Source: Cricetomys ansorgei
Lineage: Eukaryota > Chordata > Mammalia > Rodentia > Nesomyidae
Reading direction: 5' to 3'
Length of the DNA: 64,000 nt
Assembly: GCA_026225945.1 (NCBI GenBank)
Contig: JAMJFZ010001258.1
Span: 3,114,501 to 3,178,500, forward strand
This document shows, in pieces, positions 46,634-57,810 of the stretch. How positions within the stretch are numbered: position 1 is the stretch's first letter; the number at the start of each line of letters is the position of its first letter. The translations under genes were made by a program, and so were the position numbers. Under the pieces are notes generated by a model, which saw only the letters and a program-made list of their open reading frames with translations, ran no database searches and was not told the origin of the DNA.

Positions 46634-47155
46634 AGGCTGGAGAGAGGGTGCAGACGCTCCTCCAGAGACCCCGGGCTCAATTCCCAGCATGCACAGGGCA
46701 TCTCACAACCATCCGTAACTCCATTTCCCGGGGATCCGACACCCTTTCTGGCCTCCCTCATCACCAGGCAGGCATATGACAGACCCCAGGGATCTGGCCT
46801 CCCTCGGCACCGAGCAGGCATATGACAGATCCTGGGGATCTGGCCTCCCTTGGCACCAGGCAGGCATGTGACAGATCCTGGGGATCTGGCCTCCCTTGGC
46901 ACTGGGCAGGCATATGACAGATCCTGGGGATCTGGCCTCCCTTGGCACCAGGCAGGCATGTGACAGATCCTGGGGATCTGGCCTCCCTTGGCACCCGGCA
47001 GACATATGACAGATCCCGGGGATCTGGTCCCTCTCAGCACCAGGCAGGCATGTGACAGATCCCGGGGATCTGGCTTCCCTTGTCACTGGGCAGACAGGAG
47101 CTATACAGGCATTCAGGCAGGCAAAACACCAAATACATACAATAAAATTTTTAAA
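46634..47155 (+). mobile_element. B3 SINE expanded internally by a minisatellite
   Basis: The 5' half is B3: 'gctggagagagggtgcagac', 'cgggctcaattcccagcatg' (B-box region), 'catctcacaaccatccgtaa', 'ccggggatccgacacccttt'. The 3' end at 47105-47155 is also B3 ('caggcaggcaaaacacca', then 'aataaaattttt'). Between them the middle of the same SINE has been amplified (next entry), stretching a ~200-bp element to ~520 bp. Confidence 0.88.
46734..47112. repeat. Minisatellite, 46-bp unit, 7 copies plus parental segment
   Basis: GATC marks each unit start at 46791, 46837, 46883, 46929, 46975, 47021 and 47067, an exact 46-bp spacing. The unit reads 'gatctggcctcccttggcac' then 'caggcaggcatatgacagat'. The parental B3 segment at 46734-46790 is 57 bp because it still holds 'cgacaccctttc'. 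From 46819 onward units alternate catatgacag and catgtgacag, so a 92-bp dimer was the amplifying unit. Frames of 77-162 codons through it are by-products. Confidence 0.97.
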
Positions 47156-47589
47156 ATGAATGGGGAAATATATTTTCAACATGACCATCATTTAAACCTA
47201 AAGGCTGTGAATGATTTGTTTGCGACAAAACACTGCATTTCTCCCGTGACGCCAAATCTAAAAAGCTCAAAGAAATTCAAGTTCCTTAGTGACCCAGGTG
47301 CTCTCCCACGGTTCTGCCATCTACGTAAGAAGAGCATGCACTGTGCCACTTGTGAGGATGTACAAAGAAAGAGTGGGACCGCTCCCCAACGGGGACACAC
47401 AGGAAAGGAGAGCAGCGCCCAGTGCACGGTTATGGCGGCGCCGCAAAGAGAACCCTGTCTTCCCACCTGGACTAGTCAACACAAGTCCACGGAGGCGTTT
47501 CAGACTGGGCACACACACTCCTGGTAACTACTCTGACCCTGAGTCTGACCACATCTCATGGCTTGCAGCGCCATCACCCTGGCCTTGCT
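47156..47589. other. Unassigned unique sequence
   Basis: Moderately CpG-containing sequence at 47380-47480. Opposing open frames up to 179 codons start in the minisatellite and run into this stretch; no domain or splice evidence. Confidence 0.35.
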
Positions 47590-47770
47590 ACTGACTGCTT
47601 GCTGCATGGGCTGCTTGCTATATAACCTGCTTGCTGTATATAACCTGTTTGTTGCATGGCCTGCTTGCTGCATGGCCTGCTTGTTGCATGGCCTGCTTGC
47701 TGCATAACCTGCTTGTTGCATGGCCTGCTTGCTGCATGGTCTGCTTGCTGCATGGGTTGTTTGCTGCATA
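47590..47770. repeat. Minisatellite, 16-bp unit, ~11 copies
   Basis: The unit 'cctgcttgctgcatgg' has variants ttgttgcatgg, ttgctgcataa and a longer 'ttgctgtatataa' type. On the minus strand it reads as a Gln/Ala/Met-rich repeat, with no gene context. Confidence 0.96.
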
Positions 47771-48199
47771 GCTTTCTGAGCATGCTGCCTTAGGGACTCC
47801 AGTTATTACCGTAGGCTGCGGTGTTCCTCACCAGAAATGGTGCATCTCTAATCCCTGCATCTCTGCCCGGCGCAGTGCAGTCTCCCTCTGCAGAGCACAC
47901 CCAGGCCCACACCTCGCTTCTTCCTGCTTTTCCTTTTTGCATTGTATGTACCCCTATCACCACATTAAAAGACTTCCTTTGCCCTCCACGGGACAGGTTC
48001 TCGGCTGCGCTCCCAGATGCTCCGCAAGTGCTCAGACAGTGCCTGGCACAGGGCATTGTTCCATATGTCACCACTGCACAGTCACTAAGAATCCCTCCTT
48101 TTCTAAAGGACATCAACAGAAGACTGAGCTGCCGAGACTTGACTCGGATGCTCACTTTTAAGAGGGAGAAGGAAACCAATTTAATTATCTAATGCTCAG
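47771..48199. other. Unassigned sequence, possible L2 3' end
   Basis: 'gacagtgcctggcacagggc' near 48036, preceded by 'gggacaggttctcggctgcg', resembles an L2 3' end. Opposing frames of 123 and 129 codons (47790-48192) overlap almost fully and neither looks coding. Confidence 0.35.
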
Positions 48200-48300
48200 C
48201 AATGCTTCCAAATTAAGTTTATTTTAAAAATTCTAAGGTGTCATTTACAGTTATAGGGACATATACAGTTATAGGGAATTCTTAAATATCAGAAGTCATC
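48200..48300 (+). repeat. Diverged ~100-bp repeat, copy A
   Basis: Pairs with 49328-49428. Shared order: 'agcaatgctt', 'tttattttaaaaa', 'ttctaaggtgtca', 'gggacatata', 'cttaaatatcagaagtca'. Unassigned to any family; also contains a 17-bp local duplication of 'acagttataggga'. Confidence 0.6.
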
Positions 48301-48633
48301 GTTACTTGCCAACATGTGGGAGTAAATAGCAAGTATATAACAGATATCAGCTTTCACAAAGCAACCTTTGATCTGTGAGATCAGCTCATAGATTGTGTTT
48401 GTAGGCAAATTCATATTCTAGATATATTTATTATAGTTGGATGGTAGGTATTAATTTTCCTGGTAATATAAAACAATGATTCAGACTTACTAATAATTAA
48501 TTTAGCGATTATTTATAGAATATATTTTGTCTTTTGATCAAAAGGACTTTGAACTATTAAAATCCATTAAAGATTCAGTATTCAAATAACTTACAAAATA
48601 TGTGAGCTCATGTACTACACAGGACTGGAGACT

Positions 48634-48708
48634 GGTGAGCAGCAGTGCACGCTTACAGCTGTGGTGAGCAGTGCACACTTACAGCTGTGGTGAGCAACGT
48701 GCGCTTAC
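48634..48708. repeat. Tandem repeat, ~26-bp unit, 3 copies
   Basis: The unit is 'ggtgagcagtgcacacttac' plus 'agctgt'. The first copy has three extra bases (cag) and the third is truncated. Confidence 0.92.
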
Positions 48709-49327
48709 CCCCAGGTGTATAAAAGACAGTCATGTCCTCCTCTACCTTACATTTCCCCTGACCATACAGGTGTGGCTCTCAAGAGTGCACATAAGAGTTA
48801 GTGTAAGACAAATCCACTGTTTAACTCACCGTATTATGAATAGTCAATAATTTTTGCATAACACTAACAGCCTGCCGATCCGTGGCATCCTGTTGGATTT
48901 TAATACTGAACTTTAGGAGAAACCTATAAAAACTTTAAAGTATTTTGATTCTCAGATCTATATAAAACCTCCAATGTGGTTTCAGAATGGCCCCAGGTTT
49001 CAAAATTAGCCATGTAAGCAAATCAATAAACCACATCAAGCTGTCATATATATTTTTAAAAGGAAGGATTTGAATCAGCTTTCAGTATTTTTCAATAATG
49101 ATAAAATAAACACAACCAGAAAGATTTTAATTAGTAGCAATTATTATAAAATGCAGAGCAAACAGGAAATAAAATATAATTAAAAAAAACTCTAGTTCTA
49201 CCTCTTATTTTCTAAAGGAAGCCAAAGGAAGAAATCAGCCCTGAGCGGGTTAGACCCGGCTCGGGTGTTTACTTTCAACAGGAAGAGCAAACAACTAATT
49301 TAAGTTCTAAAATTATCTACTGAATAG

Positions 49328-49428
49328 CAATGTTTTCAACTTGAATTTATTTAAAAAACTTCTAAGGTGTCAATTAACTTGAAAGCATTGGACATATGTG
49401 GCCACAGAGAAGTTTTAAATAGCAGAAG
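49328..49428 (+). repeat. Diverged ~100-bp repeat, copy B
   Basis: Second member of the pair with 48200-48300, same orientation, about 1.13 kb apart: 'agcaatgttttcaacttgaa', 'cttctaaggtgtcaatt', 'ggacatatgtgg', 'ttttaaatagcagaagtca'. It could be a local duplication or two copies of a dispersed repeat I do not know. Confidence 0.6.
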
Positions 49429-49539
49429 TCAAAGGTGTCAATGAGCAGAGCTATTCCACTGACAAGGTGAACATTAAAACACCACACAGCCCTGCAAACT
49501 GATGCACACAGCAGAATCCCTAGTAGAACACTGGCCAAA

Positions 49540-49805
49540 TTCGTGGCAGAAAACGAAAACCTGACCCTAAAATTTACATAGAACTTCAAGGGATAAGAAC
49601 CACCAAGGTACTGCTACAAAGAGGAGAGTTGGAGGACTGGTCTTTCCTGGTTCCGAACATATTGCAGTACAGACATACACCAGAGTGGTCCAAGAAGAGA
49701 CTCTCCATTTATGGCAAATCATTTTCAACAGGGGAAACTACTTCATTCAACACAGAAAGAAAATTCAACAATTTGTAAAAACTCCAATGTTCAGTGCTTC
49801 TAATC
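49540..49805 (+). mobile_element. L1M ORF2 relic
   Basis: Sense match to L1 ORF2: 'cctgaccctaaaatttacat' (49560), 'accaccaaggtactgctaca', 'agacatacaccagagtggtc' (49672), 'ctccatttatggcaaatcat' (49703) and 'ttttcaacaggggaaactac'. Probably the same insertion as 50095-50360. Confidence 0.75.
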
Positions 49806-49924
49806 TTGGACTGAGCAAACTTAAACTCTGTATTTTACAAATATATTTATGGCGGTGTCCTCAAAACTATTCTGAAGTAGAAAAGTCCAGATGTGTCTCA
49901 GTTGAGGAACTTTATAAACTAATG

Positions 49925-50005
49925 TAGTGGAGCTCAGGCAGGAGGATTGGCTGTTCCAGGTCAGCCTGGACTATACAACAAATCTGTCTTAAAAAATCAA
50001 ATGTA
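49925..50005 (+). mobile_element. Partial SINE (B1/B4-like 3' end)
   Basis: 'ggagctcaggcaggaggatt', 'ccaggtcagcctggactata', 'aatctgtcttaaaaaatcaa': the 3' half of a 7SL/B4-like SINE with a short A tail, inserted between the two L1M pieces. Confidence 0.6.
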
Positions 50006-50094
50006 CAGTATCTGTGGACAATGAAATACGAGTCTGTAACAAAACAGAACCAGGCACTAACAGTCCACAGCAGAGATGGTTTCCCAAATTGTAA

Positions 50095-50360
50095 TCAGAA
50101 AGACGGTAATCAGAAAACCTATATTTTACAATTCCATTTATACAAATTGTCTCAAGGAGGAAAAATAAATAAAGTCAGGAAATAGATGAGCAGTAGCCTA
50201 GGGCTGGAGGGCTATGTGGGAGAGTGCAATGAGAATGTTCTAAATTAATCAGGAAAATGAGGACACAATCCTATATGTATACTAAAACCAACACAGTATA
50301 TGCTTTAAGAGGGTGCACTGCATATTATATGAATTATAGTTCAGTAGGCTTTAAAAATAC
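50095..50360 (+). mobile_element. L1M 3' UTR
   Basis: 'tttacaattccatttataca', 'tagcctagggctggagggct', 'gcaatgagaatgttctaaat', 'atactaaaaccaacacagta' and 'atatgaattatagttcagta' follow the order of an old mammalian L1M 3' UTR very closely. Confidence 0.88.
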
Positions 50361-50855
50361 CACACTTCTATAATTAAACTCAACCCCAGATAAAATGAAC
50401 TTTGCTAAATGGGAGTTAGCATGTAATTATTTTTCCCTTTGCTAACTGGAGGTTAAATTTCTGTTGAGAAGCTGTATAAAAAATGTAAAGGCATCTCGGT
50501 TATCTGGAGAACTGAGCAGTAATACAAGAAGGAAAGAATCCCAGCTTTAGCATGGCACTGTCCACGCAGCGCACACTCAGGCAGCAGACAGTCGCTCGCC
50601 TTCCCACACCTAAATGTGGGGGTTGCGTGGAAGAGGAGGGAAACTGGTGAAACTCGGGGCATTTTCAGAAATTCCTCAAAGTCTTCGAGAGCAGGAAGAG
50701 CAGACATTGACTGGCCATGCGGAAGAAGGAGTGAGGCTCGGTGACCCTGCCCTGGATGCATGTCAGCTGCTATGCAGCAGGACAGCTGCCCAGTCCCAGG
50801 CCAAGCCCGCGGGGTGACCACAAGTGACCCTAGTGTTTAGCATGCAATCGGACTT
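50361..50855. other. Unassigned unique sequence
   Basis: No repeat recognised. The 122-codon minus frame at 50453-50821 has no domain and no splice context. Confidence 0.4.
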
Positions 50856-51125
50856 ACAGCCGTGCATGCAGGCTGCTGAGCTCACAGCCGTGCATGCAGG
50901 TCTCTGGGCTGCTCACAACCGTGCATGCAGGCCTCTGGGCTGCTCACAACGATGCATGCAGGCCGCTGAGCTGCTCACAGCTGTGCATGCGGGCCTTGGG
51001 CTGCTCACAGCCATTCATGCAGGCCTCTGGGCTGCTCACAACCATGCACGCAGGCCGCTGAGCTGCTCACAGCTGTGCATGCAGGCTGCTGAAATGCTCA
51101 CAGCCATGCATGCAGGCCGCTGCAC
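50856..51125. repeat. Minisatellite, 31-bp unit, 9 copies
   Basis: 'gcatgcagg' or a close variant recurs at about 28-32-bp intervals (50864, 50892, 50923, 50954, 50985 and on). The unit reads 'gcatgcaggcctctgggctg' then 'ctcacaaccgt' and carries a TGCATGCA palindrome. The 134-codon plus frame here is a by-product. Confidence 0.96.
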
Positions 51126-51130
51126 TCCTA

Positions 51131-52202
51131 TGCATACAATTCTGCCCACAACTGCTGACTTGGCAATTACATCAACTCCTGTGCATCCCTTCTGTGGTGT
51201 GGGGAGCAGCCGGAAATACAGAGGGTAATGACGCCCACTGATGCGGGCTGTTATTTACACATGCTATACTAAAGAAGTCCATTCATGGTATCTGGTTCAA
51301 AATTTCCAATTAGTCTTAATATCTGGGAGCAGAAATGGGGTAATGAACAAAGTACAGAATTCGCTTTGCTTGAGATGAGCTCACGAGGAAGATGTGCTAA
51401 CTAGGCTGAAATGTGCGAGGGGAAATCAGGCATTTCTGCGGGTCACCAACGAGTTAGGGGCGCTCCTGAAACAGGAAAGGAACGGCGATACTCAGGAGTG
51501 AGAAGATAAACTATAAGAACCGTCTCCCTCTCCCCATTTGGGGAGCTGAAGCAATCCCTGTGGAAAATCAGGTGCTTTCCCAGTGGAAACAGTTTCGGGG
51601 CGGGGTGGAGGATGGAAAGCCACGAGCCTACCGCACAAGGAATGGGAATAAGGCAGAGAGACGGAGGAGCTGCAGCGGGGAGACAGAGGGTCTGCGGGGA
51701 AACCTCAGCCAAGAACATAAATTAGGAGCACAAATAAGTGAAATAAAGTGAAATAAAGGAAGACATTTTTAAATTCTACAAAATCAATTTAAAGTTAAGA
51801 CACATCATAATGTAGAGGAAAGAAAAATTTGAGAGCCTCCCCCCCTCCCAGAAGATCATCTGCTGAACATGTGGGCAATAGCAGTAGATTCCTGAACACC
51901 GATACACGCTCACGTACAATGATTTCTCCCGTAACTTGAACAGGTGACACTAGAGAGAACAGAGTTAAAAACAGGCTAGATTTTCTGTGTGTTTTGAAAG
52001 TTTTTAGAATGACATTATTTGAAACCAGGGACTGAAATGGAATTAAATCATTTGTTATACATTTCATTATGCATTCTGCCTTCTAATTTCTCTCTCAGCA
52101 ATGGAAGATAAACACCTACCTTTCCTAATGCTCTAATCTCCCATGGCAACTTGTGACCTAAAGTAGGGAAAAAGTTAAATATGCAGAAGCAGCACACTGA
52201 TG
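51131..52202. other. Unassigned unique sequence
   Basis: No gene or named repeat. Small frames at 51443-51751 and 51795-52067 have no domains. Confidence 0.4.
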
Positions 52203-52593
52203 TCACACACACACGCACACACATACATATACACACACAGATACACACACACATCTACACACATATACACGCAAACACACACACAGACACACAGACACAC
52301 ATACACAGACACACACAGAGACACACAGATACACATACACATATACACACATAGACACACACACATACAGACACACATACTCAGACACACACAGAGAGAC
52401 ACACAGACACACACAGAGAGACACACAGACACACATACACACAGACACACATACACACACGCACAGAGACACACACAGACACACACAGACACACACATAC
52501 ACACACAGACACACACAGATACACTCACACACACAGACACTTACACATAGACACACACACAGACACACACATATACACACATACACACACACA

Positions 52594-52634
<41 letters not shown>

Positions 52635-52702
52635 ACACACACAGATACACTCACACACACACAGACACTTACACATAGACAGACACACACAGACGCACAC
52701 AC
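52203..52702. repeat. (CA)n array with CACAGA interruptions, ~500 bp
   Basis: Irregular cacaca, cacaga and cacata units. Longer blocks recur, for example 'cagatacactcacacacaca' near 52518 and 52642, which shows block duplication. Very long Cys/Val and His/Thr frames here are not genes. Confidence 0.97.
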
Positions 52703-53644
52703 AGTTTTAGTCCTTCCCCAAAATGGGATTTTCTATGTTTTTCATGAAATATACCTTGAGTTTAATTTGTAACAATAACAAAACTTCTACAGACAGAAAT
52801 CAATTGTACTTGTACCTAGGTTTAGGGTTAGTCCATTTTTACATTCCTTCCTTTCCTTGGAGAAAGAATCTGAAGACAACAATCAGCCAAAGAGTGGCAT
52901 TTCTAAAATAGGATAGAAGGTGTCAATTCTAGAGCTTCTCTCCCTCCCATCTTAAACACTGCACACGCCGAGAGTAAACTAACAACACACAGTTAAACCA
53001 GAATGCCTTAAACAGCTCGGAGCGGCCATCCCTTACACTGGATTTTCCATTTTGGAGGCTATGATTTCACATTTTACTTCAGATTCCAACGTCACACTCA
53101 AACGCACACAATGCTTTCTGTTTCGTTGCTCTCTGCTTCTGCTCATGCAACAAAGCAGTGTGATAACCGTCATCCTCCGCAAATAAAAATAGCCAGGATA
53201 TTTTCCACTCTTTGAAAGCTAAAACTAACTGCAATTAAAATGCAGCTCATCTCCAAATGCCTTTTGCAGTGAAACTTGGCTAATAAAGATGGATGTGAGT
53301 TGTTAAGCAGGGGCCACAGGGTACTCTGAGGGCTAAATACAGCACTCAGCTTCTTCTGTCGTCACCACACCTTAAGTTCCTTCAGCCCCTATCTGTCAGG
53401 CAAAGGCCACCAGGTGAGCATTCTGTCAGTCTCGCCTAGGCTAATGGACTCTCCAGTGGCTTTTGTTACAGCTCATGTCACACCATTAAAACCACGTGCC
53501 TAGAGAATACCATATCATATGTGGCTGAATCTTGTCAACTCTAGGTAACCAGACTCCTCCGAGTGGCTTCACAAGCAGATGCAGATTAGAGACACAATAT
53601 AAATATGCAAATAGCACCGGTCCCCTCAGCACGGCTGCTCCTAC
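52703..53644. other. Unassigned unique sequence flanking the exon candidate
   Basis: No repeat recognised over about 940 bp, which is unusual in this window. Contains 'tagccaggatattttccact' and 'ctgcaattaaaatgcagctc'. It could include conserved noncoding DNA. Confidence 0.4.
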
Positions 53645-53752
53645 CTCTAATGGCCCTCGCAGAAAGTCTGTCTGTTCGGCTCCTACTTCCAGCGCTACAT
53701 CAACAGAGGCAAAGGGACGGCTGGCCATCTGCTGTCGTTCTCGGAGCAGTTG
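53645..53752 (-). CDS. Candidate coding exon, 36 codons, phase 0 to 0
   Basis: On the minus strand a pyrimidine-rich acceptor ('tttttaaccccctccag') ends at 53753. The next 108 bp are open as exactly 36 codons and end GAG at a GTAGGAGC donor (G at +1 and +5, T at +2). The peptide begins QLLRERQQMASRPFASVDVA, contains VGAEQTDFLRG and ends PLE. It has an amphipathic, charged start and keeps CpG-containing codons (CGA three times, CGT, GCG). I do not recognise the protein. The surrounding kilobase is repeat-free. If real, it is one internal exon of a gene transcribed right to left whose other exons are far away. Splice-like pairs also occur by chance, so this could be a pseudo-exon. Confidence 0.35.
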
Positions 53753-55238
53753 CTGGAGGGGGTTAAAAATGATCCATTTTAAAATAGGCTTAAAAGCACA
53801 TTAAACACAACAATATCTGGTTTCATTTCTGAATAAATGACACTGAAAATTTAGCAACTGTTTCATGTACATATACATCTAGAAAGCTAAAGATGGAAAT
53901 TACCTTCTCCCCAGGCCCAGACTTCACGGAGGAAGAGCATGATGCATGGTGCTACAAATGTCTTTCTCCTGACCGCCAACCACAGCCCTAACCACATGTG
54001 CTCAGAGGCACCTGGCGAGCCTCAGGTGTGAGCTGCCACTTAAATCGGAAGTCCTATTATGAGGATGTGTATGATAGAGTCCCCACTGGAAATAACCCAT
54101 GCTTTTGTCTTAGTGCAAAGGAAAACATCAAAAATGTTTAAGGAATGAAAATGAAAATTTGTCAAAAATACATTTAAAAAGATCAAGGAACATATGCTTG
54201 CTAAAACTAAGTTTTGTTGGTCACTAAGGTCCCCTGTCGGTGGACCTGGTGGGAGCTGGGACGGGAACCGTGACCTTCTTCAGGACCTCACCCACAGCCT
54301 GCGTCCATTATTTAAAGCGAGGAATGATCACTAAGGTGCAGGGATATTTGTGCAAGGACCTCTAAGGTGCCACTAGCATTTGTGCCCGTTCTGGGTATGC
54401 CCGGCAGAAACCACTGAGCTGTCCAGTCCCAACCAACTACCGAACTAATTTATATTTCTGCCTTTCCTTGTAATTATAATATTCATTAAGTCATGATAAG
54501 AGAAAATTGATGACCAGCACTAGATACCACAGATCTTGTCCCTCTCATTCTATATAGCTAATAAAATTATTATTAAATATTAAAGAGGACAGGCAATGCA
54601 ATTAAATACTCTTTCAAATGAGAAGAAAATCGTATCAGTGCAGGAGGCAAAATCCTTGAGCACAATGGATGGCTTCATTATTTATGGAGATCTTTCAGAT
54701 TCTCAGGCATTAGTTGAAAACATTACTCCCAGTCTCAGAATGTAAATGGCGGAAGCCCTGTGATGCATCATTCATAAAATCCCTTGCAGATGAGGAAGGA
54801 TCACAGTAAGGGAGGCAACCGGCTACCCAGCTCTTCTGTGTTAACACGTATGACGCGGGGCGTACACAGAACTTAAGGCTTTGCTTTCTGCTTCTTAGGA
54901 GAGTACCTATCCGATGGAGTTATAGGGAATTAATGAACTGTTAATGAGAAATAGTTCAGCTTCTGAACTTGCATTCTGTTTAAGTAAATGAATTTATAAC
55001 ACATACAGTTTAAAGCATGAAGGTGTAGAACTGAGCAGCTACTCACTTCAGTATAATTTCTTGTGCTATTAAATATGGCTGTCAGCAAAGAGCACTTGGT
55101 TTATGCCTCTGCCACAGGAGTGGCTAGGAGGTCTGTGCAGGAGGCAAACACAGTGTTATTTCCAAGCAAGTCGTACCAAGGGCAGAAGGCAGTATGTAAT
55201 TGTATGTCCTGGCAGGATGTCACGGACTCCACCTTAAA
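53753..55238. other. Unassigned unique sequence
   Basis: No clear repeat. 54370-54440 ('ggcagaaaccactgagctgt') may be an antisense ID or B4 head, too diverged to call. No gene recognised. Confidence 0.35.
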
Positions 55239-55272
55239 TATATATATACACACACACACCCACCCACCCACA
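55239..55272. repeat. AT/AC/CCCA simple repeat
   Basis: 'atatatatacacacacacac' followed by three 'ccca' units. Confidence 0.93.
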
Positions 55273-56319
55273 GGAATGCTGCGCAACATACTAGTCATAC
55301 ACAAGAAGCTTTGAGAAAATGTAAATTCAAGTTTATGTTCAAACAGAATCCTCTTGGATTTATAATTCATCTACCCCTCCTTAGCTTGTAAATAATATCT
55401 CCTCCGACAGAAATTTGAACAAGGGAAAGCGGTCTCCTCATCTGTCCTTTGCCGAACTCTTAAATAAAGGGTCAATAAGATAAATTAAATAAATACTCGT
55501 TGCAACAAATTGTGATGCCGTAGATAAGAACTCCAAGGGCACCAGCTCTGGCCAAGAGCGAGCGTCCCAAACTGCAGTGTGTTGCAGTGACACTGAAACT
55601 CGCAAACACGGAAAAATATCCGTCACTGGAACTCGTTCAGGCTTGAATATTTTATTTGTAATAAATGCAAAGGTGCTTTTTGAGACTCGGATTGCTTGCT
55701 GAACTTTGGGTTAATTGCTTTTAAGGAACGGAATGGATTTATTCTGGACCACTGAGTGGGGACGAAGTCTCAGTAAAGGACCACACCGACGTAGCAAGGG
55801 TCTGGCTGTGAAGCCGGGGAGAGAGAGAACTTCTCTTCAGGACACACTCCACCCTGCTGCGACGGCTCTAGAGGAATGAAGTAGAAGACACCGTGATTAT
55901 CGTTCACTAATTTCTGGTTCTCAACTTCGTCCTTAACAACTGCCTTTGCCCAGTAGTAACTGGAAGCCTTCCTTTCCTGTTTGTCTGGACAAAAGGATTT
56001 GCCAAACCGTGCTGACAACTAGGTGTGGGAAATCTGGCCTAGGAACTGACATTCAGCACCGCCTCTGAGTCAGATGGCCATCATCTGGCTGCTCTCCTCC
56101 CTCAGCTGTCTGACTCACAGCAGACTAGGCCTCGGCAATCCCTACCCTCTTCATCTGCAGAGCATAAAGCACGGTGATGGCCCCTTCCCTACGCCGGAGA
56201 AGACCTGCTCTCAGGACGTAGGCCTCAGTAAGGATGCAGGCCTCAGTAATCCTGATTGTCCTGTCTGCGGAGCAGGAGCAATGGGCCCTTCCCTGTGCTG
56301 GAGAGGACTTGCTCTCAGC
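55273..56319. other. Unassigned unique sequence
   Basis: An imperfect local duplication near 56190-56310 repeats 'gcccttccct' with 'gctctcag'. No gene recognised. Confidence 0.35.
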
Positions 56320-56490
56320 CCCAGCTTCTCTGCTCACTACCCATTGGATCACAAGCAAATTGCTTAGCCTTTCAAACAACTTCTTCCTCTGTATACAGGG
56401 AGTGACTAATATCTTCAGTTGTGAGGCTGGGACAGAAGAGGCTGCCCAGAGACAGCTGAGCGCAGAGCCCAGCTGGCAGCGAGTGCCCGG
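56320..56490 (-). mobile_element. MIR SINE
   Basis: Antisense MIR: 'cacaagcaaattgcttagcc', 'tttcaaacaacttcttcctc', 'tgtatacagggagtgactaa' and 'tatcttcagttgtgaggctg' match the reverse complement of the MIR core. The 129-codon plus frame starting at 56234 crosses it and is not a gene. Confidence 0.78.
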
Positions 56491-57424
56491 CTACTGCCGA
56501 CGGGTGCAATTACGGGGCTGTACGCGGAGCACTAATTCCGTCTTTGAAGATGGCTCACTAATTACCTCAGCCCTGTTCTCCTCAGCTCTGGTGACACATT
56601 TGGCTCTTCTCGTCTCTCTTTAACCAAATGTTGCATTGAGACAGTTGGAAATGCCATTACTGAACTAGACTTGGAACCGCTCTCTGCCGTTTGTGACTAA
56701 GAATGATAAAACCCAACCAGAAAACCAAGAGAAAATATAAAACAGTTTTTTAAGACATTTTGAAATGTATTTTGTGTGGTTCTGGTTTTGTGTGGCAGTT
56801 TAGCATTTGTACGTCTATAAGAATACACACAGCAGATGTATCTGTTTTATATGTGATCTGGTACTGCCAATTATTCAGCAGAACAATAAAAACCACAGAA
56901 CAAACTGATCAAATCACAGTAGATGATAATCATATTGCCACAAATGTTGCTGGGAACAACATTTAAAAATTAAAGAGATGTTCTTTGGGCCACCGCTTTG
57001 TCCAAAATAAATCCTTTAGCATTGACTATCTGCTATAAAATACGCCATGAATTAAAAATTAATACGAAAATCCAGACCTACGTTTGACAAGTTTTTACAC
57101 TGATTCTAACATATATATAAATATGGATAGGGATAATTCCACTCAACACCACTACTTTAAATGCTGGGTCATCCCCCAGGCCCTCTTAGCTGCCTTTCAC
57201 ATACTGCACAGCATATGGCTTTAGTAAATTTCAGGATAATATGCCTTAGAAAGTCACAACTTAAGAAACTGTAGCTAATTTTGTCCAGCCGTTCTAACAG
57301 CCCCTACCTCTCTGCTGTGCTCAGGATTCCCAATATCCTTCCTAACACCGACAAAAGTCCTTCTCCCCGACTCCGAGTTTGAAATAAATAATTCATTACC
57401 TCCCACCCCACTCTCTTTTCTGCT
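56491..57424. other. Unassigned unique sequence
   Basis: 56500-56640 is moderately CpG-rich; the rest is AT-rich. No gene or named repeat. Confidence 0.4.
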
Positions 57425-57575
57425 AGTGTTGAGATTTTTTTACACTGTAGCCAGGCTGGTCTAGAATTTATTATTTAGCCCATGATAGCCTCAAACTCTC
57501 TGCAATCGTCCTACCGCAAGCTCCCACGGGAACCATGTCTCAGATGTGGTACCACGCTGGGCACGCTTTTCCTAT
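57425..57575 (-). mobile_element. Old B1/proto-B1 or B4-like SINE relic
   Basis: 'gagatttttttacactgtag', 'ccaggctggtctagaattta', 'gatagcctcaaactctctgc', 'aatcgtcctaccgcaagctc' and 'gtggtaccacgctgggca' follow an antisense 7SL-derived SINE, strongly diverged. A possible L2 tail lies just to the right (57685-57745). Confidence 0.65.
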
Positions 57576-57810
57576 GAACTACTTGGTATGTCAGCGTGGC
57601 ACTGATTCTTTATATTTTCTTACTTGAACTAGAGTCATCTTTAAGGCAAAAATATATTTTTAGTGAATTCTCATTCCCCAAACACTTAGCTGGTGCTCAA
57701 TTTCATGTTAAATGGACAATGAATTTGTAAATAAATTAAAACATCTAAATTTACTTCCCAGGAATGTGGGTGAGGCTGAGGTATGAGAAAACGGTTGTGA
57801 TTATGATTAA

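Noticed and set aside
46615..47527. Overlapping frames of 141-179 codons on both strands
   Set aside because: They read through the B3-derived 46-bp minisatellite into unique DNA, without splice or domain evidence.
47790..48192. Opposing 123- and 129-codon frames
   Set aside because: They overlap almost completely on opposite strands, neither shows codon bias or a domain, and the DNA resembles an L2 end.
54250..54440. Possible antisense B4/ID SINE
   Set aside because: Only 'ggcagaaaccactgagctgt' is suggestive; the body does not align.
57685..57745. Possible L2 3' end ('cttagctggtgctcaatttc')
   Set aside because: Too short and too diverged to separate from chance by eye.
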